Source: Actinomycetota bacterium (GTDB taxonomy: Bacteria; Actinomycetota; Actinomycetes; Streptosporangiales; Streptosporangiaceae). Taken from it: 64,000 nucleotides of DNA. Positions 16,786-25,539 of this stretch are shown piece after piece (position 1 is the first letter of the stretch; every line of letters begins with the position of its first letter). Location: contig DAHVAR010000197.1 of assembly GCA_027314515.1 (NCBI GenBank), positions 1 to 64,000 on the forward strand, given 5' to 3'. The translations under genes were made by a program, and so were the position numbers. The notes below the pieces were generated by a model. The model made no database searches and was not told where the DNA came from. It saw nothing but the letters and a program-made list of their open reading frames with translations.

Positions 16786-18846
16786 GTGGCATCGGCGGTT
16801 GCGGCAGAGGTCTCAGCGGTACTGGCCAACACCTCAACCCGAACGCTCATGCTCGGAATCGACAAGGCTGGCCGCATCCGTCAGCACGATCGCGGGGCCG
16901 GCGACGTGCTGTCGGCCGAGCCCGGTGCGCTGATCGGCACCGAGCTCGGCACCCTGCTGGCGCTGCCGGACGGGCCTGCCGCAGCCACCCTCCAAGGCCT
17001 CATCGACGGGGCGTGCTCCGATCGCGAGAGCACCACCGTGCTGTCATTCCGGACGGCCAACGGCGCGACCGCCGAGGCTGTGGTCACTGTCCAGCCCATC
17101 AGGGCGACCGATCCTGAGCTGGCCGCCCAGGTCATCATGCGGATAGCGCCGCCCATGCAGGAGCGCTTCCTGGATCCGGCGGTGATGCGGCACCTCATGG
17201 TCGACGGGGCGGTCCGGCGGATTGGCGGCGCGCTGGACATTGACCAGATGGCGCCTGAGCTGATCAACATCATCGTGCCTCATTTCTGCAACGCAGCCGG
17301 CCTGGTGGTAATGGAGAGCCTGGTCGGTGAGGACGAATTCCCGTCCGAGTCGCTGGATGGCACGCAATTGGTCCGGCGGCTTGCCGTTGCGCATGACGAC
17401 GGTGAGGCGGCCTGGGACGCCGCATTCCCCACCGGCGAGATCCTGCGCTACCCGCCCGGCACGCCGTACACCAGGTGCATGGACTCCGGGCATCCGGTCT
17501 GCGAGGTCGTCAGCCGCGATAGCGCTGACGCGATGGCCGCCTCCTGGATCCGCCGGCCGGTTGCCGACTTGCTGTCCGGCGTCTCCATGCTGCTGCTGCC
17601 GCTGATCGCCAGGGATGTAATGCTCGGCTTTTTCGTCTGCGTGCGCCGCGTCGGGTTCCGCCGGTTCGATGCCTACGACGTCGAGATCGGGATGGAGTTC
17701 GCGGCCAGGGTGGCGATCTTCATGGACAACGCCCAGCGATACAGCCGGGAGCGAGCTACGGCGCTGACGCTGCAGCGCAGCATGCTGCCGACCGGGCTAT
17801 CCGCGCCATCGTCGGTCGAGGTAAAGCACCGCTACCTGCCGGGAAGCAAGCTCATCGAGGTCGGCGGCGACTGGTATGAGTCAATCGCCCTGCCCGGCGG
17901 GCGGGTAGCGCTCGTGGTCGGTGATGTCGCCGGCCACGGCGTGCGGGCCGCGGTCACCATGGGACGGCTGCGGACCGCCATTCATACCCTGGCGATGCTG
18001 GAACTGCCGCCGGCTGAGACCCTGCAGCAGCTGAACGAGCTGATGCAGGAACTCGGCGTCCGCGAACCGCACTTCGCGACGTGCGTCTACGCGATCTTCG
18101 ACGCTGTGTCGGGAACGTGCGAGGTCGCCTCGGCTGGCCACCTGCCGCCGCTGCTGGTGCGGCCGGACGGCAGCAACGAGCTGCTCGACGTGCTGCCAGC
18201 GCCACCGCTCGGAGTCGGCACCGGCCTGATCCAGAGCCGCGTGCTCGACATCGCGGACGGCAGTCTTCTCGTGCTGTACACCGATGGACTGGTGGAGAAG
18301 CGCAGCCGGGATATCGACGAGGGCCTCCGCCGGCTGCGGGAGATCTTCGGCCCTGGCTCGGCGGAGCAGCCGCTCGAGGACTTGTGCCGGGCCACCCTGG
18401 CTGGCGTGTACGCCGACGAACACCGCGACGACATCGCGCTGCTGGTGGCGCGGTTGCGCCGGATCCCGGCCGATCACGTCGTCACCTGGACGCTGCCCTC
18501 CGAGCTGACCTCGGCCAGCCGGGCCAGGTCGCTGATCCGGCGGCCGCTGCGGCGCTGGGGCCTGACCGACCTGGTGCCCACTGCCGAGTTGCTGGTCTCG
18601 GAACTGGTCACGAACGCCGTCCGGTACGCCCAGGGAAAGATCGGCCTGCGCTTGATACTGGAGGGCGGGCTGGTCTGTGAAGTGCTCGATGACTCGGCGG
18701 CACTACCGCGATTGCGCCACCCGGACGATTCCGATGAACGCGGCCGTGGCCTGCAGGTGGTGAGCCAGCTAGCCCAGCGCTGGGGTGCCAGGCGGGCCGG
18801 CGTCGGCAAAGTCGTGTGGTGCGAGCTGCCGGTTCCCTACTCCTGA
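16786..18846 (+). CDS. PAS-GAF-SpoIIE phosphatase with C-terminal anti-sigma-type kinase domain
   Basis: The 686-residue protein has a PAS-like sensor (1-125), a GAF domain (about 145-325), a PP2C/SpoIIE phosphatase (about 335-545: VGGDWYES, VGDVAGHGVRAA, ASAGHLPPLL, LYTDGLVEKR) and an HATPase of the RsbW type (about 555-683: LLVSELVTNAVRYA, DERGRGLQVVSQLA). Both regulators of an anti-sigma-factor antagonist switch are thus fused in one protein. GTG 16786 has AAGGAG 7 bases upstream. The gene ends 10 bases inside the convergent ABC ATPase gene. Confidence 0.92.
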   Translation: MASAVAAEVSAVLANTSTRTLMLGIDKAGRIRQHDRGAGDVLSAEPGALIGTELGTLLALPDGPAAATLQGLIDGACSDRESTTVLSFRTANGATAEAVVTVQPIRATDPELAAQVIMRIAPPMQERFLDPAVMRHLMVDGAVRRIGGALDIDQMAPELINIIVPHFCNAAGLVVMESLVGEDEFPSESLDGTQLVRRLAVAHDDGEAAWDAAFPTGEILRYPPGTPYTRCMDSGHPVCEVVSRDSADAMAASWIRRPVADLLSGVSMLLLPLIARDVMLGFFVCVRRVGFRRFDAYDVEIGMEFAARVAIFMDNAQRYSRERATALTLQRSMLPTGLSAPSSVEVKHRYLPGSKLIEVGGDWYESIALPGGRVALVVGDVAGHGVRAAVTMGRLRTAIHTLAMLELPPAETLQQLNELMQELGVREPHFATCVYAIFDAVSGTCEVASAGHLPPLLVRPDGSNELLDVLPAPPLGVGTGLIQSRVLDIADGSLLVLYTDGLVEKRSRDIDEGLRRLREIFGPGSAEQPLEDLCRATLAGVYADEHRDDIALLVARLRRIPADHVVTWTLPSELTSASRARSLIRRPLRRWGLTDLVPTAELLVSELVTNAVRYAQGKIGLRLILEGGLVCEVLDDSAALPRLRHPDDSDERGRGLQVVSQLAQRWGARRAGVGKVVWCELPVPYS

Positions 18847-19583
18847 CGGGTTACCAGGCCCGGCACGCCGGCAGCGTGCGGACCAACGCCGCGTCCGCTG
18901 GTGTCCTGCTTGATCGACAACTTCCCGTTCTTCATCACGCCGAGGCGCTGCGCCCGGCGCGCCACAGTGCTGTCGTGCGTGACCACCACCAGGGTCAGTT
19001 CGTGGTCCCGCCACAGTTTCTCCAGCAGGCCGATGATCTCGTCCCTGGTGCCCTCGTCAAGGTTTCCGGTCGGTTCGTCGGCCAGCACCACCTCGGGCTC
19101 CTTGACCAGCGCCCTGGCGATGGCGACCCGCTGCTGCTGACCGCCGGACAGCTCCGACGGCAGGTGCCGCGCCCGGTCCGCGAGGCCAACGTCGGCCAGC
19201 GCCGCCGCGGCCCGGCTGTGCCGCTCGGCGGCCGGCACGCGCAGCGGCACCAGGGCCGCCTCCACGTTTTCTTGCGCATTCAGCGTCGGAACGAGGTTGA
19301 AGGTCTGGAACACGAAACCGATCGACTCGGCCCGCACCTTAGTGACCTGGCTCTCCCGCAGTTGCGCCAGGTCGGCGCCGGCCTGCTCGCCGAACTGGAT
19401 GCTGCCCGACGTCGGACGGTCCAGGCCGCCGAGCATCTGCAGCAGCGTTGACTTTCCGTGGCCGGTCGGGCCCTGGATGGCCAGCCACTCGCCGTCATCG
19501 ATAGTCACGTCCACACCCTGCAGGGCGTGCACCACGCCACGGCCCTTCTGGTAATCCTTCGTAACGCCGGTCAGCTTGTACAT
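18837..19583 (-). CDS. ABC transporter ATP-binding protein (MacB/LolD type)
   Basis: The 248-residue protein has Walker A GPTGHGKST, the signature LSGGQQQR and Walker B VVLADEPTG followed by the switch histidine in VVTHD. The subfamily pairs with FtsX-like permeases that perform mechanotransmission or lipid/peptide export rather than classic import. ATG 19583 (MYKLTGVTKDY) with GGGAGAG upstream is the best start; the open frame continues upstream without similarity. The partner permease is 110 bases upstream on the same strand. Confidence 0.93.
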   Translation of the reverse strand: MYKLTGVTKDYQKGRGVVHALQGVDVTIDDGEWLAIQGPTGHGKSTLLQMLGGLDRPTSGSIQFGEQAGADLAQLRESQVTKVRAESIGFVFQTFNLVPTLNAQENVEAALVPLRVPAAERHSRAAAALADVGLADRARHLPSELSGGQQQRVAIARALVKEPEVVLADEPTGNLDEGTRDEIIGLLEKLWRDHELTLVVVTHDSTVARRAQRLGVMKNGKLSIKQDTSGRGVGPHAAGVPGLVTRQE

Positions 19584-19692
19584 GACGACTCTCCCTGGAC
19601 GGCCGCGGCTCTCGCGGAACTCAGTCGGTCGGTGCTCGATAGATGCGAGCCCGGACGGGGCAGGCCCGATCGGCATGCCGCAACGGGCGTGC

Positions 19693-21201
19693 TCATTCGA
19701 CCCTCGCCAGCGCTGCTGCCGGGCGCAGCCGGGCCGCGCGCCAGCCGCCGAGGCCGCCAGCGATCAGGCCGCCGGCAATCGCGAGAACAACTGCCGCCGC
19801 GATGGCGCCGCCGCTGACTGCCGGACTCAGGTGCACGTGCACGGTCGGCGCGGCCGGGGCCAGGGCCGAGCGGAAGCGGCCGAGCCCGCCGCCGCCGGTG
19901 AACCCGCCACCGCCAGGGAGTCCGCCGCCGGTGAACGTCCGGGCGCCGCCGGGTGTCGCGCTGCCGGTAGTCAGGGGTACACCGGCCGTCAGCGACGGTG
20001 AGAAGTGGCCGACGAGGGCGGAGCCAAGGTAGCCGAGCCCGACGCCGACTGCGCCGCCGGCGATCCCGACAGTGAGGGCCTCCCCGACTACCTGGCCGAC
20101 GACTCGACGGCTCGTCCAGCCGAGGGCCTTGAGCGTGCCGAACTCCCGCACCCGGCGTGACACGGCCGCCATGGCCAGCAGGCTGGCCAGCAAGAACGCC
20201 GCGGCTAGCACCGCGACCGCGAGCCACTTGCCGAGGTTGCTGGCCAGGCTCGACGCGCTGGCCACCGACCCGGTGAGCTGCTTGGCCAGCTGGCTCTGGT
20301 TGGTCACCGTAGTGGACGGCAGCGCCGTCTTGATCGCGCTGGTAACCCCGTTGATGTTGGGCGCGCTGTTCGCCGCGACGTAAATGGTGTTGACCTCGCC
20401 CTTCAGACTCTTGCCCTGCGAGGTGCCAAGGGCCTGCGCGCGCGCCAGCGGAATGTAGACGTCGGTGGCGTTGCTGGAGGCCGATTCGCTGATGATGCCA
20501 ACGACCTTGAAGCTGGTCTTAGCCAGCGTCACTGTCGAGCCAACCTTCAGCTTGTTGCTAGTGGCGTAGTTAGAGTCGACCACGGCCACGTCTGAGCTGG
20601 CGTCCGCGGCGGCCAGCGTCCGGCCGGTGACCAGCTTGGCGTTGCTCAGCGGCCCGAGCGCTGCCGCGTTCCCGCTGACGTCGACGCCGTCGACGCTGAT
20701 CGGGGTCGGAATGCTGCCAGCGCCCCTGAAGGGCCCGCCGCCGCCGAACCCGCTTGAGCCGGAGCTTGTGCTCGGGATGGTAACGCTGACCTTGGTATCG
20801 GTCAGCGTCAGCCCGCCTGCGGCAGCGGCCACATTGTCAAGCTTGCTGACCTTGACGACATCGCTATCCGGCAGCGCGCTGAGCCCGACGGAAGTGAGGT
20901 TGTCCACTTTCACCTTGGTTCCGGCCTTGGGTCGCTTACCGGAGCCGCCGCCGCCGAACTGGCCGCGGAAGTTGAACCCGCCGCCGCCAAACCCTGCCCC
21001 GAACGTCGGGGCCTTGGTCACGGTGATGTCGGTGTCCTGGCCGTAGAGCGAGTGGAGCACCTCGCCCTGGGCGTTTTGCACTCCGTTAGACAGCGCGGTG
21101 ACGGTGATGACCAGGCCAATGCCGAGGGCTAGGCCAAGGGCGATGACGCTAGCTTGCCGCGCACGGCGGCGCAGCTCACGTCCCAGATAAGTAAAGAACA
21201 T
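19693..21201 (-). CDS. FtsX/MacB-type ABC transporter permease with glycine-rich insert
   Basis: From ATG 21201, with a perfect AAGGAG site, the protein has 502 residues: one N-terminal helix (ASVIALGLALGIGLVITVTA), a large extracytoplasmic MacB-like domain, then three helices, the first ending near SRRVREFGTLKALGWTSRRV, the conserved cytoplasmic loop of the FtsX family. A glycine-rich stretch (about residues 68-95) and a second one before the last helix are unusual and could be flexible linkers. It works with the ATPase downstream. The squalene-cyclase-like gene lies 130 bp upstream on the same strand. Confidence 0.9.
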   Translation of the reverse strand: MFFTYLGRELRRRARQASVIALGLALGIGLVITVTALSNGVQNAQGEVLHSLYGQDTDITVTKAPTFGAGFGGGGFNFRGQFGGGGSGKRPKAGTKVKVDNLTSVGLSALPDSDVVKVSKLDNVAAAAGGLTLTDTKVSVTIPSTSSGSSGFGGGGPFRGAGSIPTPISVDGVDVSGNAAALGPLSNAKLVTGRTLAAADASSDVAVVDSNYATSNKLKVGSTVTLAKTSFKVVGIISESASSNATDVYIPLARAQALGTSQGKSLKGEVNTIYVAANSAPNINGVTSAIKTALPSTTVTNQSQLAKQLTGSVASASSLASNLGKWLAVAVLAAAFLLASLLAMAAVSRRVREFGTLKALGWTSRRVVGQVVGEALTVGIAGGAVGVGLGYLGSALVGHFSPSLTAGVPLTTGSATPGGARTFTGGGLPGGGGFTGGGGLGRFRSALAPAAPTVHVHLSPAVSGGAIAAAVVLAIAGGLIAGGLGGWRAARLRPAAALARVE

Positions 21202-21331
21202 CCGCACTCCTTGCAGCCAACTGGCTTTCCGCGGACTAGATATCGGCCGTGCCCGCCAACTTTCGCCCCGCTCAATCGCGGTCCGCAGCAAGCCATTGAG
21301 CTGCGGCGGTAATGATGATGGTTGCTGGTCC

Positions 21332-23410
21332 TTAGCTGACCCTGAAGGGGTTCTTAGAGGTCGCAGGATCCAGCCGGCCAGCTTGCGTGAGATCCTGATC
21401 GGCCAGCGCGGTGCGGGCCCCAGTGGTTCCGGAGTGGACGCCATCTCCGGCGCCGGACGCGGCTGCGGGCATCGGACCAGCACCGGGGCTGGCGGCGTAC
21501 TGGCCAAGCGCCGCGAGCGGCAGCAGCAGCCCAGGCAGCAGGGAACCGCGGCGGCGGGCCGAGTTCCGGCCATCCGGCTTGCCGGCGGCGCCGATGCCGT
21601 CGCTCCAGCCACCGTCGGCCCGCTGCGCGCGCATCAGCCAGCCGGCGCCTGCGTCGGCGGCGTCACCGGCGAGCCCGCCGCCCGCCGCCAGCAGGGCAGC
21701 AACCGCGCGTGCCGTGCCTGCAGGGTCGGACCAGGGCCGGGGCCGCGGTGGACCAAGCCGATCCTCGCCCTCTGCGGGCGCTCCCCGCTCCGGCACCACC
21801 ACCGCTCGCGGCACCACCACCGTTCGCGGCACCACCACGGGCCCTGGCAGCTCGGTGCCGGAGTTCCAGCCACCGTCCGGGTTCTGCCTGGACAACAGCC
21901 ACCCGACAGCGGCCATGATGGCCGGCTTGCCGGGCAGCACGCCGGCTGCCAGCAATGCAGTGACCGCGTCAGCCGTCGCCTGCAGCTCCGCGGCACCGGG
22001 CCGGCCGGGCCAGGAACCGTCGGCCAACTGCGCCCGGACTAGCCAGACCACACCGTGCCGCATCGCCCTGCCGTCCGCGGCGTGCGTCGCCAGCGCCTGC
22101 ACGACCAGCGCGGTCGTTCCAGCGGACTGTCCCCAGCTGCCGTCACGCCGTTGCGCGCTGCACAGCCAGCGAACAGCGGCTGTAACGGCGGCCTTCCCGG
22201 TCATGCCGAGCAGCTCGATCCAGCTCAACGCGAGCAGCACCGCGGCAGTGTCGGCCACGACCGGATAGCCGTCCCGGCCGAACGACCAGCCGGAGGGACC
22301 TGCGCCTGAGTGCGGCACGGCCGCCTCGGGCGGGCTGGTGATCCGCTGCGCAAGCAGCCAGCTGCCCGCCGCGACCATGGCCGGGTGATCCGCGCGCAGG
22401 CCGGCGTCGGCCAGTGCGGTGACCGCCGCTGCCGTATCGCGAACCGGTGGCTGCCGCATCAAGGAGAGGCGCAACTGCCCGGCCAGGCCGACCGGGCCGA
22501 CCTTGCTGACAGCGGCACTACCGGGCGCACTCGCCGGGGCGGCAAGCTGCCTCGGCCGTGCGGTAACCGAGTCCAGCCAGCAAAGACCGCCGGACACCAC
22601 GGGGTGTCGCAGCGGATAGCCGAGCGCCGCCAGCGCGACAAGCGACAGCGCCCAATACGGCCGCAGCCCGATCGGCAAGCCGGGCCGTTGCTGCCAGGTG
22701 ACCAGCCACCGGCCGCACCTGCGAAGCGCCGCGCGTTGCGCCGCGCTGACTGCCACCGGTCGCGGCCTGGCTGGCGGGCCCGCCCCGGCGGCGGGCCCGC
22801 CGCAGTGCAGTTCGCTCAGGTCAATGGCCAGCTGCCGGACTGGCCGCAGCGTCCCGAGTACGGTCAGGGACACCACCGCCTGACGGCTCAGGTCCGCCCA
22901 GTCGCCCTCCGCTGGGGTATGCCTGGCCGGCAGGTAAATGAATTCAGGAGCGGGAACGCCCGCTTCGTCCCACCCGGTCAGGCCGAACAAAGCCAGCCAG
23001 CTGCCGGCGACAAGGCCTGCGGCCGCCAGCCCGCCTGCGTCCCTGATCCAGGCGGCACCAACTGCCAGGTGATAGGCGTCCGGCGAGTCACCTGCGAGCC
23101 GGAGCGCCAGGTAGGCAAGAACGGAGGCGGTAAGGTCACCAGACCGGCCTGGCTCGGCCCCGCCGATCCAGCTACCGTCAGGCTGTTGCATGGACCTGAT
23201 CTGCTGCGCGCCAGCCCTGGTGAGCTCGGGCCCGGACACCCCGAGGAACTCGCGGGCCAGCACGGATTCGGCGTCGAGGGTCACGTCGCCTGCGCAGCGG
23301 CCGGTCCACCGGCCGGCGCTGTCCTGCCGGGCCAGCAGAATCCGGCTGACCCGTTGCGTCACGGCGCAGGCGGCAATCCGCTGAGCGGAGCTCAGGTCCG
23401 GCCCGGTCAT
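21332..23410 (-). CDS. Squalene-hopene-cyclase-like protein lacking the catalytic DxDD motif
   Basis: The 692-residue protein follows SHC along its N-terminal half (GDVTLDAESVLAREFLGV, RQAVVSLTVLGTLRPVR) and has several QW repeats (QQPDGSW, QRRDGSW, QNPDGGW, QRADGGW). At the active site, DxDDTA is replaced by VVADTA (residues about 384-389), so the proton-donating aspartate is alanine. The segments around DNT...GEVIDPPSADVTAH and the C-terminal aromatic stretch of SHC are also missing. A tandem repeat encodes VVVPRTVVVPRAVVVP. Its ATG overlaps the HpnE-like stop by one base. It may be a non-cyclising terpenoid-binding protein or a decaying enzyme. Confidence 0.85.
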   Translation of the reverse strand: MTGPDLSSAQRIAACAVTQRVSRILLARQDSAGRWTGRCAGDVTLDAESVLAREFLGVSGPELTRAGAQQIRSMQQPDGSWIGGAEPGRSGDLTASVLAYLALRLAGDSPDAYHLAVGAAWIRDAGGLAAAGLVAGSWLALFGLTGWDEAGVPAPEFIYLPARHTPAEGDWADLSRQAVVSLTVLGTLRPVRQLAIDLSELHCGGPAAGAGPPARPRPVAVSAAQRAALRRCGRWLVTWQQRPGLPIGLRPYWALSLVALAALGYPLRHPVVSGGLCWLDSVTARPRQLAAPASAPGSAAVSKVGPVGLAGQLRLSLMRQPPVRDTAAAVTALADAGLRADHPAMVAAGSWLLAQRITSPPEAAVPHSGAGPSGWSFGRDGYPVVADTAAVLLALSWIELLGMTGKAAVTAAVRWLCSAQRRDGSWGQSAGTTALVVQALATHAADGRAMRHGVVWLVRAQLADGSWPGRPGAAELQATADAVTALLAAGVLPGKPAIMAAVGWLLSRQNPDGGWNSGTELPGPVVVPRTVVVPRAVVVPERGAPAEGEDRLGPPRPRPWSDPAGTARAVAALLAAGGGLAGDAADAGAGWLMRAQRADGGWSDGIGAAGKPDGRNSARRRGSLLPGLLLPLAALGQYAASPGAGPMPAAASGAGDGVHSGTTGARTALADQDLTQAGRLDPATSKNPFRVS

Positions 23411-25176
23411 CAGGCCGGCGTCGGGTCGACCGGGCTGGCCGGGCCGCCAGGCTGCGGGGCGGCATCGCCTGCTGCGCTGCCGCCCGGAGCTTTGCTGCCC
23501 GCGACGTCATTGCCGACGGCAGCACTGCCTGCAGATTCACCGCCGGCAGACCCACCGCCTGCAGACCCACCGCCTGCAGACCCACCGCCGACGGTAGCAG
23601 CAGTCGCAGCGGCGAACCAGACTGGAGTGCGGCAATCCTCCGGGACGCGAGCAGCCGGGACGCGAGCAGCCGGGACGCAAGCAGCCGGGACGCAAGCAGC
23701 CGGGACGCGACCAGTAAGGCCGGCGATATCCGGCCCGCGCCAACCGGGATGGCCAGTACCCAGGTCGCGAAAGTCGGGGCCGCTCACCGTCAGGTCACGC
23801 AGCACCTGCCAGGCCGCGCCGAGGCCGCTGCGGACCGCCCCTTCCATCGTGTCCGGCCACCCAGTGTCGGTCCAGGCACCGGCCAGCGCCAGCCCCCGCA
23901 GGCCGGTTTGACTCGCCCGCAACCGCGGTGAGCCGGGCACCTGCCGGATCAAAGCGCGCCGTTCCCTCGTCGTAAAGAAGTCCTCGATCTCGACGTCAGC
24001 CGCGGCCGGGAACAGCCGCCGCAACTCGGGCAGGAACTCGGCCCGCAGCCGGGATGACGGCCAGTCGACGAAACTGCCGGCGGCCGGCACCGACACGGCG
24101 AGGTATTGCCCGCGATGGAGCCCAGCCGCGTCGGTCTTGTCAACGACCCAGCGCACTGGCGAGTCAACGACTGCGGCAAAGGCAAGCGAAGTAACCCTGC
24201 TGGCATAGACAACATGCAGGCTGACCACCGGTGACGGCTCAAGCCTTGCCCAGCGCGCCGCGTCGGCCGCCAGCTCTGCCGGGGCGAGCTCGGCAGCCTC
24301 GAAGGCCGGCACGGCTAGCACCAGCGCGCCAGTGTGGATGACGGTTGGCCGGGCGCCGTCAGCGGATGCCGCGCTACTGCCAGGCGGGACCGTGGCAACC
24401 GCCACGTCGAAGCCGCCGCGGTAGCTCGGCCGGCAAGCCGTGGCCTTAACGCCGAGCAGAATGCGGGCCCCGAGGCGGCTGAGCAATGCCGCCGCCGGAG
24501 CAGCATGCAGCCTGCTGAGCGGGACGAGGGGAATGCCAATGTCGGCATTACCCCGAGCGCGCAGTACCGTTCTGATCGCGGCGGCGGCGGAGCCGGAATC
24601 AGCCGCCTCGGATGGCAGGCCGAGCGTGGCGAACGACAGCAGGTCCCAGAGCATGCGCCGGGCATTCTCGTCCTGCCCGCGCATGGTCAGCCACTCCCCG
24701 AAAGTCAGCTCTCGCTGGCCGCTGCCGCGGCGGGCGGCCAGCGGCAACGCCATCGCCGCCACGGCTGCGCTGACCCGTTCAGTCCGCGTCAGCAGCCGGT
24801 AGCCGGCCAGCGCTCGCGCGAGGTGCAGTGGCGCCGGCAGCCCTGACCTGCGCAGCGCTAGCTGCGAAGGCATGGCCGGCCCTGGGCCCCCGGCAAGCAC
24901 GGTCAGATCGAGCCGGTCCTGGATCGCGACCGAGCTAAGGACACCCAGCTTGGCCAGCAGATCCCGGTAGGCCTCGCAACTGCGGAGGAACGCATGCTGC
25001 CCGTTGTCAATCGTCAGGCCCCGCCGGGCAAACGAGCATGTCGCCCCGCCCAGCCACGGCCTCGCCTCGAGCAGCATGACGTCCAGGCCGTGTTCAGCCA
25101 GTTCGATCGCGGCGCTGATGCCCGCTAATCCCCCGCCGACCACGACGACATCTGCCCGGTCATCAGAAAGCATCAT
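23410..25176 (-). CDS. HpnE-like FAD-dependent squalene-associated desaturase/dehydroxylase
   Basis: The 588-residue protein has a Rossmann FAD site VVVVGGGLAGISAAIELAEHG near residue 9, HpnE-like segments ARPWLGGATCSFARRG and TIDNGQHAFLRSCEAYRDLL, and the C-terminal FAD segment GLALAGAWTDTGWPDTMEGA. HpnE converts hydroxysqualene to squalene in hopanoid synthesis; HpnC and HpnD are not in the window. The last 110 residues are low complexity, built from 15-bp repeats encoding VPAAC/VPAAR and from GGGSA units, and are not part of the family. It is translationally coupled to the SHC-like gene. Confidence 0.87.
   Translation of the reverse strand: MMLSDDRADVVVVGGGLAGISAAIELAEHGLDVMLLEARPWLGGATCSFARRGLTIDNGQHAFLRSCEAYRDLLAKLGVLSSVAIQDRLDLTVLAGGPGPAMPSQLALRRSGLPAPLHLARALAGYRLLTRTERVSAAVAAMALPLAARRGSGQRELTFGEWLTMRGQDENARRMLWDLLSFATLGLPSEAADSGSAAAAIRTVLRARGNADIGIPLVPLSRLHAAPAAALLSRLGARILLGVKATACRPSYRGGFDVAVATVPPGSSAASADGARPTVIHTGALVLAVPAFEAAELAPAELAADAARWARLEPSPVVSLHVVYASRVTSLAFAAVVDSPVRWVVDKTDAAGLHRGQYLAVSVPAAGSFVDWPSSRLRAEFLPELRRLFPAAADVEIEDFFTTRERRALIRQVPGSPRLRASQTGLRGLALAGAWTDTGWPDTMEGAVRSGLGAAWQVLRDLTVSGPDFRDLGTGHPGWRGPDIAGLTGRVPAACVPAACVPAARVPAARVPEDCRTPVWFAAATAATVGGGSAGGGSAGGGSAGGESAGSAAVGNDVAGSKAPGGSAAGDAAPQPGGPASPVDPTPA
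23532..23712. repeat. 15-bp tandem repeats at the 3' end of the HpnE-like gene
   Basis: Two arrays lie in the coding tail. One at about 23640-23712 repeats GACGCGAGCAGCCGG and its A variant about five times. The other at about 23535-23590 repeats a CACCGCCTGCAGACC unit about four times. All units are 15 bp, so copy changes keep the frame. Confidence 0.75.
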
Positions 25177-25539
25177 GCCCGATCCCCCGTCATGCCCGAT
25201 CCGCCCCGGCGTTCGGCTCGCGCCTGCCCGCCAGCGCCTCGCTCGCCCCCGAGCGCGGCTGCAGGCACGCAGATTCTAGCGAACCTCGGCACCCGGCTCA
25301 CCGGCCGTGCAACTACTGCCGCCGGAAGCGGCGGTAGTCAGCGCCAAGATTGCATGACAGATGCCGGTCCGGTATGGAAAGGCGCCCCCATCACCTTGGC
25401 GCGGCAGTGCGGCGAATTCGAGTTGCTCATACCGTTTCATAGCTGGGCAGCGCAATCGGATGTTACGCTCCGATATCGTCTGCCGGCAGTTTTGCGAGCA
25501 GGCCAGATCGCCAATACGTCTCACACTAGGGCCTCAGCC
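25177..25539. other. Divergent promoter region between HpnE-like and conservon genes
   Basis: This 363-bp gap has no convincing gene; the open frame that extends upstream of the sensor kinase has no family-like sequence. The stretch 25360-25500 is less GC-rich than its surroundings and probably holds the conservon promoter, but I cannot fix -35 and -10 boxes. Confidence 0.45.

Noticed and set aside
21411-23911. Long plus-strand open frames (285 and 533 codons) opposite the cyclase-like and HpnE-like genes
   Set aside because: They are antisense frames kept open by GC-rich third positions; translations are low complexity and match nothing, while the minus strand encodes recognisable enzymes.
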